From contig CAZFVM010000070.1 in assembly GCA_964522305.1 (NCBI GenBank), positions 1 through 7,494 on the forward strand: a stretch of DNA of 7,494 nucleotides, read 5' to 3'. Made by a program: the position numbers and the translations under genes. Shown in pieces: positions 1 through 5,499 of the stretch. This stretch comes from UBA1049 sp964522305 (lineage in GTDB: Bacteria; Bacillota; Clostridia; Oscillospirales; CAG-382). The stretch's first letter is position 1. Each line of letters starts with the position of its first letter. The notes beneath the pieces were generated by a model that ran no database searches, was not told the DNA's origin, and saw only the letters and a program-made list of their open reading frames with translations.

Positions 1-13
1 TTTTGTTATTCAT
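1..13 (-). CDS. 5' end of a leftward gene, product unknown (partial)
   Basis: Only the first four codons lie in the window, read leftward from an ATG at 13-11: Met-Asn-Asn-Lys. The case for a real gene is the ribosome binding site AAGGAGGGA (complement of 17-25), three to four bases upstream of the ATG, plus a possible promoter further upstream. Four residues do not allow any functional call. The gene is transcribed divergently from the phosphate transporter gene that starts at 266 and may share regulatory DNA with it. Confidence 0.6.
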
Positions 14-22
14 TTGTCCCTC

Positions 23-40
23 CTTGTCTATAAAAACAAG
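23..40 (-). promoter_or_regulatory. Small leader hairpin touching the Shine-Dalgarno
   Basis: On the minus strand, CTTGT (complement of 36-40) can pair with ACAAG (complement of 23-27) across an 8-nt loop. The downstream arm includes the first bases of the AAGGAGGGA ribosome binding site of the leftward gene at 13. A hairpin here could modulate initiation, but the stem is only five base pairs and AT-rich, so it may be chance. Confidence 0.2.
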
Positions 41-93
41 AAATATTTGTTCGCCGGTAAAGAACGTTTTTGTTTAAAAAACTTGCATAAATA

Positions 94-122
94 ATTTTAT
101 CATATACAATAATAAAAGTAAA
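94..122 (-). promoter_or_regulatory. Possible sigma-A promoter for the leftward gene at 13
   Basis: Minus-strand TTTACT (complement of 117-122, 4/6 to TTGACA) is followed after 17 bp by TAAAAT (complement of 94-99, 5/6 to TATAAT). The expected start near position 87 would give a leader of about 74 nt. The -35 box is imperfect and the surroundings are AT-rich, so this is a moderate call. Confidence 0.4.
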
Positions 123-139
123 GAGCATTGCATTTGACC

Positions 140-169
140 AAGGACTTTAACACCTCGTCTTAAGACCTT
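140..169 (+). other. Imperfect hairpin with a T-rich 3' flank
   Basis: AAGG (140-143) pairs with CCTT (166-169). After an A/A mismatch, CTT (145-147) pairs with AAG (162-164), leaving a loop in the middle. The downstream flank reads TTATTTATTT, so on the plus strand it looks somewhat like a weak terminator or leader structure. A perfect 10-bp palindrome GTCTTAAGAC (157-166) lies within it and offers an alternative reading as a protein-binding site. No known RNA family is recognised. Confidence 0.2.
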
Positions 170-186
170 TATTTATTTGATAAAGT

Positions 187-201
187 ATGTAATATTTACA
201 T
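187..201. promoter_or_regulatory. 15-bp palindrome, possible operator
   Basis: ATGTAA-TAT-TTACAT is a perfect inverted repeat with 6-bp arms and a 3-bp spacer, about 65 bp upstream of the phosphate transporter start. Such short dyads are typical of dimeric repressor sites. It is too compact for a TnrA site, and no pair of PhoP-type TT(A/T/C)ACA boxes at 11-bp spacing is present, so I name no regulator. In AT-rich DNA a short palindrome can arise by chance. Confidence 0.3.
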
Positions 202-255
202 TTTAACGTTTTGCCTTTCACAATTCTGATTTATTATTTTTTTAGATTATATTTT

Positions 256-259
256 GGAG
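256..259 (+). promoter_or_regulatory. Ribosome binding site that sets the start at 266
   Basis: GGAG lies six bases before the ATG at 266. The in-frame TTG at 254 overlaps this site, so a start there would have no ribosome binding site of its own. This is why the shorter reading is chosen. Confidence 0.75.
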
Positions 260-265
260 ATAAAT

Positions 266-2020
266 ATGGATATATTTTCTTTGTTTTCGATAATTGGCGG
301 TTTGGCTTTGTTTTTGTATGGCATGAATGTGATGTCCAACGGGTTGGAGAAAATGGCAGGTAGCCGATTAGAAAAAACCCTTGCTCAAATGACCAGCAAC
401 CAATATAAAGCATTTGCCTTCGGTACCGGACTTACCGCCGCGGTACAATCTTCGACGGCAATAACGGTAATGGCCATCGGCCTGGTTAATTCAGGCATAA
501 TGCAGTTCGAACAAACTATCGGCATAATAATGGGGTCCAATGTGGGTACAACCATTACCGCTTGGATATTGAGCTTAATCAATATCGACAGCAAGAACTC
601 TCTTATCAAGCTATTGAATCCCGCGTACTTCTCCCCTCTGTTTGCCTTTGCAGGGATCTTGCTTATGATGACAAATAAGCGGGGAAAAAAGAGAGATATA
701 GGCACGATACTAATAGGTTTTGCCGTGTTGATGTACGGTATTACCATTATGAAAGACTCTGTTGAACCTCTATCAAAAATGCAGGGATTTATGGACTTTT
801 TGGTTGCAATGGAAAACCCCCTGCTCGGTGTTGCGCTGGGTGCTGTTTTAACCGCTTTGATTCAAAGTTCATCAGCTTCTATTGGTATATTGACAGCTTT
901 GTCCGTCACGGGAACCCTTAGTTTTGCTGTCAGCATACCCATTATTTTGGGAGCAAATATTGGTTCTTGTATCACCGCTTTGATTTCTTCTATCGGAACA
1001 AATAAAAATGCTAAAAGAGTGGCAATTGTACACTTGTATTTTAATCTTATCGGTACATCTGTTTTTATGATTTTGTTTTTTATAGTAAGACCCATGATAG
1101 GAGACTTTTTGACAAAATCGGTTACGCCTGTTTCTATCGCTATTTTCCATACTGCTTTTAATGTTATAACTACTCTTATTCTTCTTCCCTTTGCTAAAAT
1201 GCTGGAAAAACTAGCCCGACTTACCGTAAGGAAGAAGGGTGAAATAGTATCATATGAATTATTGGACGAAAGATTGTTGAGCACTCCGGCTATAGCTTTG
1301 GCAGAGAGTCGTAATGTCGCCAATAAAATGGCTGAACTTACAAAAGACACTTTTATTAAAGCCGTCGGGCTAATGGATAACTACGACCCGAAGGTAGCGC
1401 AAGAAGTCGTAGAAAACGAAGAACAGATAGATATGTATGAAGATAAGTTAGGGTTGTTTTTGGTTCAGCTATCCAATCGCTCGCTTACCAATGCCGATAA
1501 TAAAGAAGTGTCAAAGCTCCTGCACAGTATCGGCGACTTTGAAAGAATCGGTGACCATGCCTATAACATTATGAAACTTGCAACTGAAATGGCAGAGAAA
1601 AACATTGTTTTCTCCCCGGATGCTGTTGTCGAGAAAAACATATTGGCTGATGCTTTAAAAGAAATACTTGAAAAAACCGTAGAAACCTTCAGGCAAAATA
1701 ACGAACAACTAGCATATGAAATTGAGCCCCTTGAGCAGGTAGTCGACGGTTTGAGAAGTGAAATGAAAAGACGACATGTCTCAAGATTGCAAAGCACCAG
1801 CTGTACTATTGAGCTTGGCTTTATTTATACAGACTTTATCTCTAATTGCGAGAGGGTCTCGGACCATTGTTCCAACATCGCCATCTATGTGCTCCAAACC
1901 AAGATTTTGGATTTTGAGCCTCACACATATATTACGAGACTAAAAAACAACGAATTTGGATACTTCGAAAAGTACGAGGCTTACAAAGAAAAGTATTTGT
2001 TGCCCGTCACGGATTTGTAA
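266..2020 (+). CDS. Na+/phosphate cotransporter family protein with C-terminal PhoU-like domain
   Basis: This 584-residue integral membrane protein belongs to the bacterial NptA/YjbB-like Na/Pi cotransporter family. Such proteins move inorganic phosphate across the cytoplasmic membrane; the E. coli relative YjbB is linked to phosphate efflux, so direction cannot be assumed. The membrane part (about residues 1-320) is an inverted duplication. Each half carries the family QSS motif (Q61-S-S-T-A and Q200-S-S-S-A), followed by a glycine motif (GSNVGTT at 90-96, GANIG at 229-233). Residues from about 330 to 560 are helical and PhoU-like, with the two metal-binding signatures GDFERIGDH (423-431) and NCERVSDH (527-534). 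Fusion of the two domains is usual for the family. It stands alone as a transcription unit, closed by a hairpin terminator. No Pst transporter or phosphate two-component genes are in view. The start follows the ribosome binding site at 256-259. Confidence 0.93.
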   Translation: MDIFSLFSIIGGLALFLYGMNVMSNGLEKMAGSRLEKTLAQMTSNQYKAFAFGTGLTAAVQSSTAITVMAIGLVNSGIMQFEQTIGIIMGSNVGTTITAWILSLINIDSKNSLIKLLNPAYFSPLFAFAGILLMMTNKRGKKRDIGTILIGFAVLMYGITIMKDSVEPLSKMQGFMDFLVAMENPLLGVALGAVLTALIQSSSASIGILTALSVTGTLSFAVSIPIILGANIGSCITALISSIGTNKNAKRVAIVHLYFNLIGTSVFMILFFIVRPMIGDFLTKSVTPVSIAIFHTAFNVITTLILLPFAKMLEKLARLTVRKKGEIVSYELLDERLLSTPAIALAESRNVANKMAELTKDTFIKAVGLMDNYDPKVAQEVVENEEQIDMYEDKLGLFLVQLSNRSLTNADNKEVSKLLHSIGDFERIGDHAYNIMKLATEMAEKNIVFSPDAVVEKNILADALKEILEKTVETFRQNNEQLAYEIEPLEQVVDGLRSEMKRRHVSRLQSTSCTIELGFIYTDFISNCERVSDHCSNIAIYVLQTKILDFEPHTYITRLKNNEFGYFEKYEAYKEKYLLPVTDL

Positions 2021-2024
2021 AAAA

Positions 2025-2053
2025 ATAAACACCCACATTATATGGGTGTTTAT
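2025..2053. terminator. Bidirectional intrinsic terminator between convergent genes
   Basis: A perfect 11-bp stem (2025-2035 with 2043-2053) encloses a 7-nt loop, starting five bases after the stop codon of the phosphate transporter. Read leftward it is followed by a run of six T, a good terminator for the ECF S-component gene. Read rightward the tail (CTGTGTTTGTTATATTTT) is T-rich but interrupted, so termination in that direction may be weaker. Confidence 0.8.
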
Positions 2054-2109
2054 CTGTGTTTGTTATATTTTGCATTGGACCATAACTTTGCATTAATGCT
2101 ACGACAAGC

Positions 2110-2703
2110 TTATTGATTATCCCTGACCCTCTTTAAAGCCATTAAAATCGGTGGGCTTAATATTGCTGTGGTAACAACCTCAACAATAACATTCACACCT
2201 ACCATAGTAAGGATTAAAAAACTTAAAGGATCAGCCCCTTCTCCTGCTAAATCTATCAATGTGGGCTTGAACAAAAAATAAAATAGCACTACAAAAATTC
2301 CGGTGTTAATCAACGGTGCTAAAATAGATAAAATAGTGGCTGTAATATAAGGCGGCAACATGGTGCTTTGCAGCATTTTATGAAGCAGGGCAACTAACAG
2401 TCCTAAAACAGTAGCCCTTCCCAAAATAATTATCAAAGTAGAAATCCAATCTATCCCCAAAAGCATGAAACCAAAGGGTTCTAAGCCAAGAAGGGATTGT
2501 ACCAAAACTGTCAGCCCAAAAGTAAACCCCATAATTACTCCACCGAGTATACCGTGCAAAACTGCAGCAACTATAATGGGTATTAATACAAATGTAAATA
2601 CCAAAGGCCCAATTTTAACTACGCTGGCAGTCATCTGAAGCACTACAGTAATAACTATCAGGATTGAAGTTTCCAGCCAAAATCTGGTGTTGTTTTGTTC
2701 CAT
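2110..2703 (-). CDS. ECF transporter S component (substrate-binding membrane subunit), substrate unknown
   Basis: This is a 197-residue, almost wholly hydrophobic protein with about six membrane segments (roughly 10-28, 33-50, 52-71, 84-110, 119-146 and 160-190) and a short basic C-terminus. Size, topology and local patterns fit the energy-coupling-factor S subunits (ECF_trnsprt family): the FVLIPIIVAAVLHGILGG stretch (38-55) before a glycine-rich helix, NTGIFVVLFY (133-142), and a last helix with a V-N-V-I-V-E run. These subunits bind a vitamin or related micronutrient and dock on a shared EcfA/EcfA'/EcfT module, which is not in this window, as usual for group II systems. The substrate cannot be read from the sequence, and no vitamin-pathway neighbour or riboswitch helps. 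The ATG at 2703 has the strong site AAAGGAGGGAG seven bases or less upstream. Other small membrane proteins of unknown role are the alternative. Confidence 0.8.
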   Translation of the reverse strand: MEQNNTRFWLETSILIVITVVLQMTASVVKIGPLVFTFVLIPIIVAAVLHGILGGVIMGFTFGLTVLVQSLLGLEPFGFMLLGIDWISTLIIILGRATVLGLLVALLHKMLQSTMLPPYITATILSILAPLINTGIFVVLFYFLFKPTLIDLAGEGADPLSFLILTMVGVNVIVEVVTTAILSPPILMALKRVRDNQ

Positions 2704-2745
2704 TATACTCCCTCCTTTTTATGAAACTTGCCTGATTAATAGATT

Positions 2746-2774
2746 ATTATATATAAACAAAATCAAAAGTTCAA
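2746..2774 (-). promoter_or_regulatory. Near-consensus sigma-A promoter for the ECF S-component gene
   Basis: On the minus strand TTGAAC (complement of 2769-2774) and a perfect TATAAT (complement of 2746-2751) are separated by exactly 17 bp. The predicted start near 2739 gives a leader of only about 36 nt, which already contains the ribosome binding site. That leaves no room for a riboswitch, the usual control of vitamin transporters in this group. Confidence 0.75.
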
Positions 2775-2846
2775 TAGCTGAGGGTTAAATTTTGGAGTTT
2801 TACCTGTTTTTTGTTGCTTTTAATGTGTTTTTTCTCAAATGTTGCT

Positions 2847-2881
2847 AAAAAAACAACCCGACTTTGTTTTTGAAGGGTTGT
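2847..2881 (-). terminator. Possible leftward terminator-like hairpin in the murC leader
   Basis: On the minus strand ACAACCC (complement of 2875-2881) pairs with GGGTTGT (complement of 2853-2859) across a 15-nt loop. Six or more T follow directly. It would stop transcription coming leftward out of murC before it reaches the ECF S-component promoter. On the plus strand the same hairpin has no T tail. The 7-bp stem with a large loop is marginal. Confidence 0.35.
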
Positions 2882-2904
2882 AAGAATACAAATATCAAAT
2901 ACTT

Positions 2905-2908
2905 GGAG
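2905..2908 (+). promoter_or_regulatory. Ribosome binding site that sets the murC start
   Basis: GGAG lies six bases before the ATG at 2915. The longer in-frame start, TTG at 2864, has no comparable site upstream and would add 17 residues in front of the usual MurC N-terminus. Confidence 0.7.
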
Positions 2909-2914
2909 TGGTAT

Positions 2915-4294
2915 ATGTTGAATTTTTATGATCTGCCAAAAGATGGAACTACTTATTTTGCGGGAATCGGTGGTATTAGCATGTCTGCCCTTGCCTTGAT
3001 TCTGGTAAATCGTGGATATAAAGTATCCGGTCATGATAAGAGCCGCTCTCAAATCACCGAAAAGTTAGAAGAAAACGGGATAAAAATATATTATAACACC
3101 GATATTAAAAACTTAGAAGGCGTATCCTGCGCAGTGTACTCTGCAGCGTTGGGACAAGACCATCCCGAAATTGTCAACATAAAAAACAAAGGCATTCCCT
3201 TGTATAAAAGGGCCCAGCTCCTTGGGGCTATCGCTAACCTATACAAGAACGCCGTCGGAATCGCCGGTACCCACGGAAAATCCACCACTAGCAGCATGTT
3301 GGCCCATGTCTTTATGAGCCAACCGACATCCGATCCTACGGTGTTGGTCGGCGCAGTAATGAAAAACATTGATTCTACCTTTAGATTAGGCAGGGATGAT
3401 AACTTTGTCTTTGAAGCCTGTGAGTATCAAGACGCTTTTCTGTCTTTCTTTCCCAAAATCGGAGTGATTTTGAATGTAGAACTGGACCATACCGATTATT
3501 TCCCTACCATGGACAGGCTTGTCCTGTCTTTCAAAGGGTTTTTGAAAAATATTCGAGAGGGTGGCTATGCAGTAGTTAATATCGACTCTCCCGGAGCAAG
3601 GGACTGTGTAGAAGGGTATGACAGAAGTGTTGTCACTTATAGCTCCGCGGGAAACATAAAAGCCGATTACCACGCCCAAAACATTACTCTGCGCAAAGGT
3701 TATGCTACTTTTGATGTCTATAAAGCAGAGAAATACATGACCCGAATCTCTCTATCGGTTCCCGGCTTGCATAATGTATCAAACGCTATGGCAACTATTG
3801 CCTGTTGCGATATTTGCAATGTAGATTCAAAGACAATATCCCAAGGTCTTATGACCTTTGACGGGGTTAAAAGGCGGTTTGAATATAAAGGGCTGTTCAA
3901 AGACGCCCATGTATTTGACGATTATGCCCATCATCCGGAAGAAATAAAGGCTACTCTGGCTACCGCAAAGTCCATGGGTTATAAAAGAGTTGTAAGTGTT
4001 TTCCAACCTCATACCCATGCACGACTCCATGATTTGTTTGACGATTTTACAAAAGCCTTTGGTGACAGTGATGTTACCCTTATCGCCGATGTCTATGCAG
4101 CAAGGGAATGGGACTTGTATAAAGAGACCTCCCTTGACTTGGCAAAAAGAATAGAAGGTAGTCTGTATCTGGATAGTTTTATAAAAATCGAAGAATATCT
4201 AAAGACAATTTTGACGCCGGGAGACCTCTTGATTTTTATGGGGGCGGGCAGTATTACAGACCTTGCCCAAAGTGTTGTTGTAAATAATATGTAG
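2915..4294 (+). CDS. murC: UDP-N-acetylmuramate--L-alanine ligase MurC
   Basis: MurC joins L-alanine to UDP-N-acetylmuramic acid using ATP, the first amino-acid addition in cytoplasmic peptidoglycan precursor synthesis. The 459-residue length is normal. All three Mur ligase domains are visible: an N-terminal Rossmann fold with GIGGISM (17-23), the central ATPase domain with P-loop GTHGKST (118-124), EACEY (167-171) and NVELDHTDYF (187-196), then HNVSNAMA, and a C-terminal domain with RRFEYKG, DDYAHHPEEI (335-344), VFQPHTHARL and DVYAAREWD. The P-loop has Ser after Lys where many MurC have Thr, a conservative change. Mpl is unlikely, given the EACEY and DYAHHP context. No other mur or division gene is adjacent. 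It is flanked by the divergent ECF S-component gene and by rpmB, which has its own promoter. No convincing promoter was found just upstream. Confidence 0.96.
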   Translation: MLNFYDLPKDGTTYFAGIGGISMSALALILVNRGYKVSGHDKSRSQITEKLEENGIKIYYNTDIKNLEGVSCAVYSAALGQDHPEIVNIKNKGIPLYKRAQLLGAIANLYKNAVGIAGTHGKSTTSSMLAHVFMSQPTSDPTVLVGAVMKNIDSTFRLGRDDNFVFEACEYQDAFLSFFPKIGVILNVELDHTDYFPTMDRLVLSFKGFLKNIREGGYAVVNIDSPGARDCVEGYDRSVVTYSSAGNIKADYHAQNITLRKGYATFDVYKAEKYMTRISLSVPGLHNVSNAMATIACCDICNVDSKTISQGLMTFDGVKRRFEYKGLFKDAHVFDDYAHHPEEIKATLATAKSMGYKRVVSVFQPHTHARLHDLFDDFTKAFGDSDVTLIADVYAAREWDLYKETSLDLAKRIEGSLYLDSFIKIEEYLKTILTPGDLLIFMGAGSITDLAQSVVVNNM

Positions 4295-4317
4295 CTTTGT
4301 GCAAGCTTTGTTTTTTT
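4293..4317 (+). terminator. Probable weak intrinsic terminator of murC
   Basis: AGCTT (4293-4297), overlapping the murC stop codon, pairs with AAGCT (4303-4307) across a 5-nt loop. It is followed by TTG and a run of seven T (4311-4317). The T tract is good but the stem is only five base pairs, so some readthrough into rpmB is likely. Confidence 0.45.
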
Positions 4318-4329
4318 GATAAAAGGGTA

Positions 4330-4358
4330 TTGACAAAGAGGAAAAAATATACTATATT
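4330..4358 (+). promoter_or_regulatory. Sigma-A promoter of rpmB
   Basis: A perfect TTGACA (4330-4335) and TATATT (4353-4358, 5/6) are separated by 17 bp. Transcription would start near 4365, leaving a leader of about 36 nt. This suits a highly expressed ribosomal protein gene. The short leader holds no obvious autoregulatory structure. Confidence 0.75.
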
Positions 4359-4400
4359 GAGTTGTTCAGTTTTTTATGTTTTAATTTGGAGGTGTTATAT

Positions 4401-4589
4401 ATGGCAAAATGCGTGGTTTGTGATAAGGCGACTGCTTTCGGTCACAAAGTTTCTCACTCAAACAGAAAGACTAACCGAAGCTGGAAACCTAATATCAGGA
4501 AGGTTAAAGCAACGATTAACGGTACAAATATGACTGTCAGTGTTTGCTCCCGCTGTCTTAGAAGCGGCAGAATCTCAAGAGCTGTATAA
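4401..4589 (+). CDS. rpmB: 50S ribosomal protein L28 (bL28), zinc-ribbon form
   Basis: This 62-residue basic protein is a structural part of the large ribosomal subunit. The N-terminal MAKCVVCDKATAFGHKVSHS and the following N-R-K-T-N-R-S-W-K-P-N pattern are diagnostic for bL28. Two CxxC pairs, C4/C7 and C49/C52, mark the zinc-binding (C+) version; many bacteria also carry, or only have, a cysteine-free paralog used under zinc shortage. The ribosome binding site GGAGG (4388-4392) sits eight bases before the ATG, so the in-frame upstream start at 4362 is not used. It is monocistronic, with its own promoter upstream and a strong terminator 16 bases downstream. Confidence 0.96.
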   Translation: MAKCVVCDKATAFGHKVSHSNRKTNRSWKPNIRKVKATINGTNMTVSVCSRCLRSGRISRAV

Positions 4590-4605
4590 AAATCGTTATA
4601 ATTTT

Positions 4606-4636
4606 AGAGCCGCGAAAAACGCGGCTCTCTTTCTTT
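4606..4636 (+). terminator. Strong intrinsic terminator of rpmB
   Basis: A perfect GC-rich 9-bp stem, AGAGCCGCG (4606-4614) with CGCGGCTCT (4620-4628), closes an AAAAA loop and is followed by CTTTCTTT. On the minus strand the hairpin also forms, but an A-rich stretch follows, so it is a poorer terminator for the converging acetyltransferase gene. Confidence 0.88.
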
Positions 4637-4658
4637 ATATATTATGTCGATACAAGGC

Positions 4659-5246
4659 TTATTTGTTCTTTAAAGAGCTTAGATAATCCTCCAATAGCAT
4701 AGAGTAATGCATAATATCTCTATACTGCCCCTTTATGTACATGGACCGCCTTGCTGTTCCTTCGTACACAAACCCCAACCCTTCTGCAAACCTGACGGAA
4801 TCAATGTTCTCAGATATTATTCTCAGTTCGACTCTGTTTATATCCAATCTAAAAAAAGCAAGTTCCAAAACAGCAGATGCAGCTTCTTTCATATATCCTT
4901 TACCCTGATATGCGGGTGACAAAACATAACCTAACTCCCCCTTATTGTTATCCAAATCTAAATCTGCAAATCCACAGGTGCCGATAAACACTCCGTTTTC
5001 TTTAAGGCTTAATCCCCAATCGGCACAATTCCCCTTTTCGTATTCCTTTGTTAAATACTCAATATATCCTTTTGTCTCTTCTATATTTAAATGAGGGGAC
5101 CAAAGCAAGTATCTTGCTGTTTGGCTAAGGGAGGTATATGCAAACATATCGTTAGCATTCTCCCTCGCGATTTTTCGCAACAAAAGCCTCTCGGTCTCCA
5201 AAGAAGGGAGATCGGAAAGTGTCTTTTTGTATTTGTGATAATCCAT
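4659..5246 (-). CDS. GNAT family N-acetyltransferase (RimJ/RimL type)
   Basis: This 195-residue protein belongs to the acetyl-CoA-dependent GNAT superfamily, close to the RimJ/RimL/YdaF group (Acetyltransf_3). It shows the group's opening LETERLLLRKI (16-26), the acetyl-CoA pyrophosphate-binding motif A around ELGYVLSPAYQGKGYM (104-119, with Q114-G-K-G117), and the C-terminal pattern ENIDSVRFAEGLGFVYEG (146-163), then G-x-Y-x-D (173-177). The usual Lys before LGF is Gly here. Members acetylate ribosomal protein N-termini or small amines; the substrate cannot be told from sequence, and convergence with the L28 gene is no evidence. The ATG at 5246 is preceded by GAGG (complement of 5253-5256) at six-base spacing. 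It is a single gene with its own promoter. Confidence 0.9.
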   Translation of the reverse strand: MDYHKYKKTLSDLPSLETERLLLRKIARENANDMFAYTSLSQTARYLLWSPHLNIEETKGYIEYLTKEYEKGNCADWGLSLKENGVFIGTCGFADLDLDNNKGELGYVLSPAYQGKGYMKEAASAVLELAFFRLDINRVELRIISENIDSVRFAEGLGFVYEGTARRSMYIKGQYRDIMHYSMLLEDYLSSLKNK

Positions 5247-5314
5247 CTCTTACCTCAATCGGATATTGAATACTTTGTAAAACAATAAACATCTCTATCT
5301 TTTACCCTGTCTTT

Positions 5315-5342
5315 ATTCTACATATTTGCCGGTATCTGTCAA
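5315..5342 (-). promoter_or_regulatory. Sigma-A promoter of the acetyltransferase gene
   Basis: Minus-strand TTGACA (complement of 5337-5342, perfect) and TAGAAT (complement of 5315-5320, 5/6) are 16 bp apart. Predicted start is near 5308, giving a leader of about 60 nt before the ATG at 5246. No clear structure was seen in the leader. Confidence 0.65.
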
Positions 5343-5343
5343 C

Positions 5344-5418
5344 TATAAATATAGAAATAATATAAATCCTCTGCCGATTATATTGATGGTTTTTGCACTA
5401 TTTATATGTGTATTTATA
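5344..5418. repeat. TATTTATA octamer in direct and inverted copies between two divergent promoters
   Basis: TATTTATA occurs at 5399-5406 and again at 5411-5418, a 12-bp period. Its inverse TATAAATA occurs at 5344-5351, directly behind the leftward TTGACA box. A 7/8 match (TATAAATC) lies at 5361-5368. The copies sit just upstream of both divergent promoters, where UP elements or an AT-rich operator would lie. The whole tract is AT-rich, so chance is a serious alternative. Confidence 0.3.
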
Positions 5419-5429
5419 ACAAAATTACC

Positions 5430-5458
5430 TTGACAGGGCAACAAAATTATTGTATCAT
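5430..5458 (+). promoter_or_regulatory. Sigma-A promoter of the solute-binding lipoprotein gene
   Basis: A perfect TTGACA (5430-5435) and TATCAT (5453-5458, 5/6) are separated by 17 bp. Transcription would begin near 5465, giving a 35-nt leader that contains AGGAGG at 5487-5492. Confidence 0.75.
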
Positions 5459-5499
5459 TAGAATAATATGTTCGCTACATTCTATTAGGAGGATTATAG

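Noticed and set aside
195..208. PhoP (phosphate regulator) box, TTTACA followed by TTAACG
   Set aside because: The two elements are not at the 11-bp period that PhoP direct repeats need, and the second does not match the consensus.
211..237. Promoter TTGCCT / TATTAT for the phosphate transporter
   Set aside because: The spacer is 15 bp, too short for sigma-A. Other pairings in this AT-rich stretch (for example TTGATA at 177-182) lack a good -10 box.
254..265. TTG start giving four extra residues on the phosphate transporter
   Set aside because: The TTG overlaps the GGAG site that serves the ATG at 266, and nothing upstream of 254 resembles a ribosome binding site.
862..1350. Long open frame on the minus strand inside the phosphate transporter gene
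   Set aside because: Antisense shadow of a well-supported membrane protein; the translation has no family features. The same holds for 385-747 and 1561-1797.
2864..2892. murC promoter TTGTTT / TACAAA with 17-bp spacing
   Set aside because: Only 3/6 and 4/6 matches to consensus. It would also leave a leader of about 16 nt. Not strong enough to list.
2864..2914. TTG start extending MurC by 17 residues
   Set aside because: There is no ribosome binding site before it, and the extension precedes the normal MurC N-terminus; the ATG at 2915 has GGAG at proper spacing.
4297..4533. 78-codon open frame between murC and rpmB
   Set aside because: It overlaps rpmB in another frame, lacks a ribosome binding site and spans the rpmB promoter.
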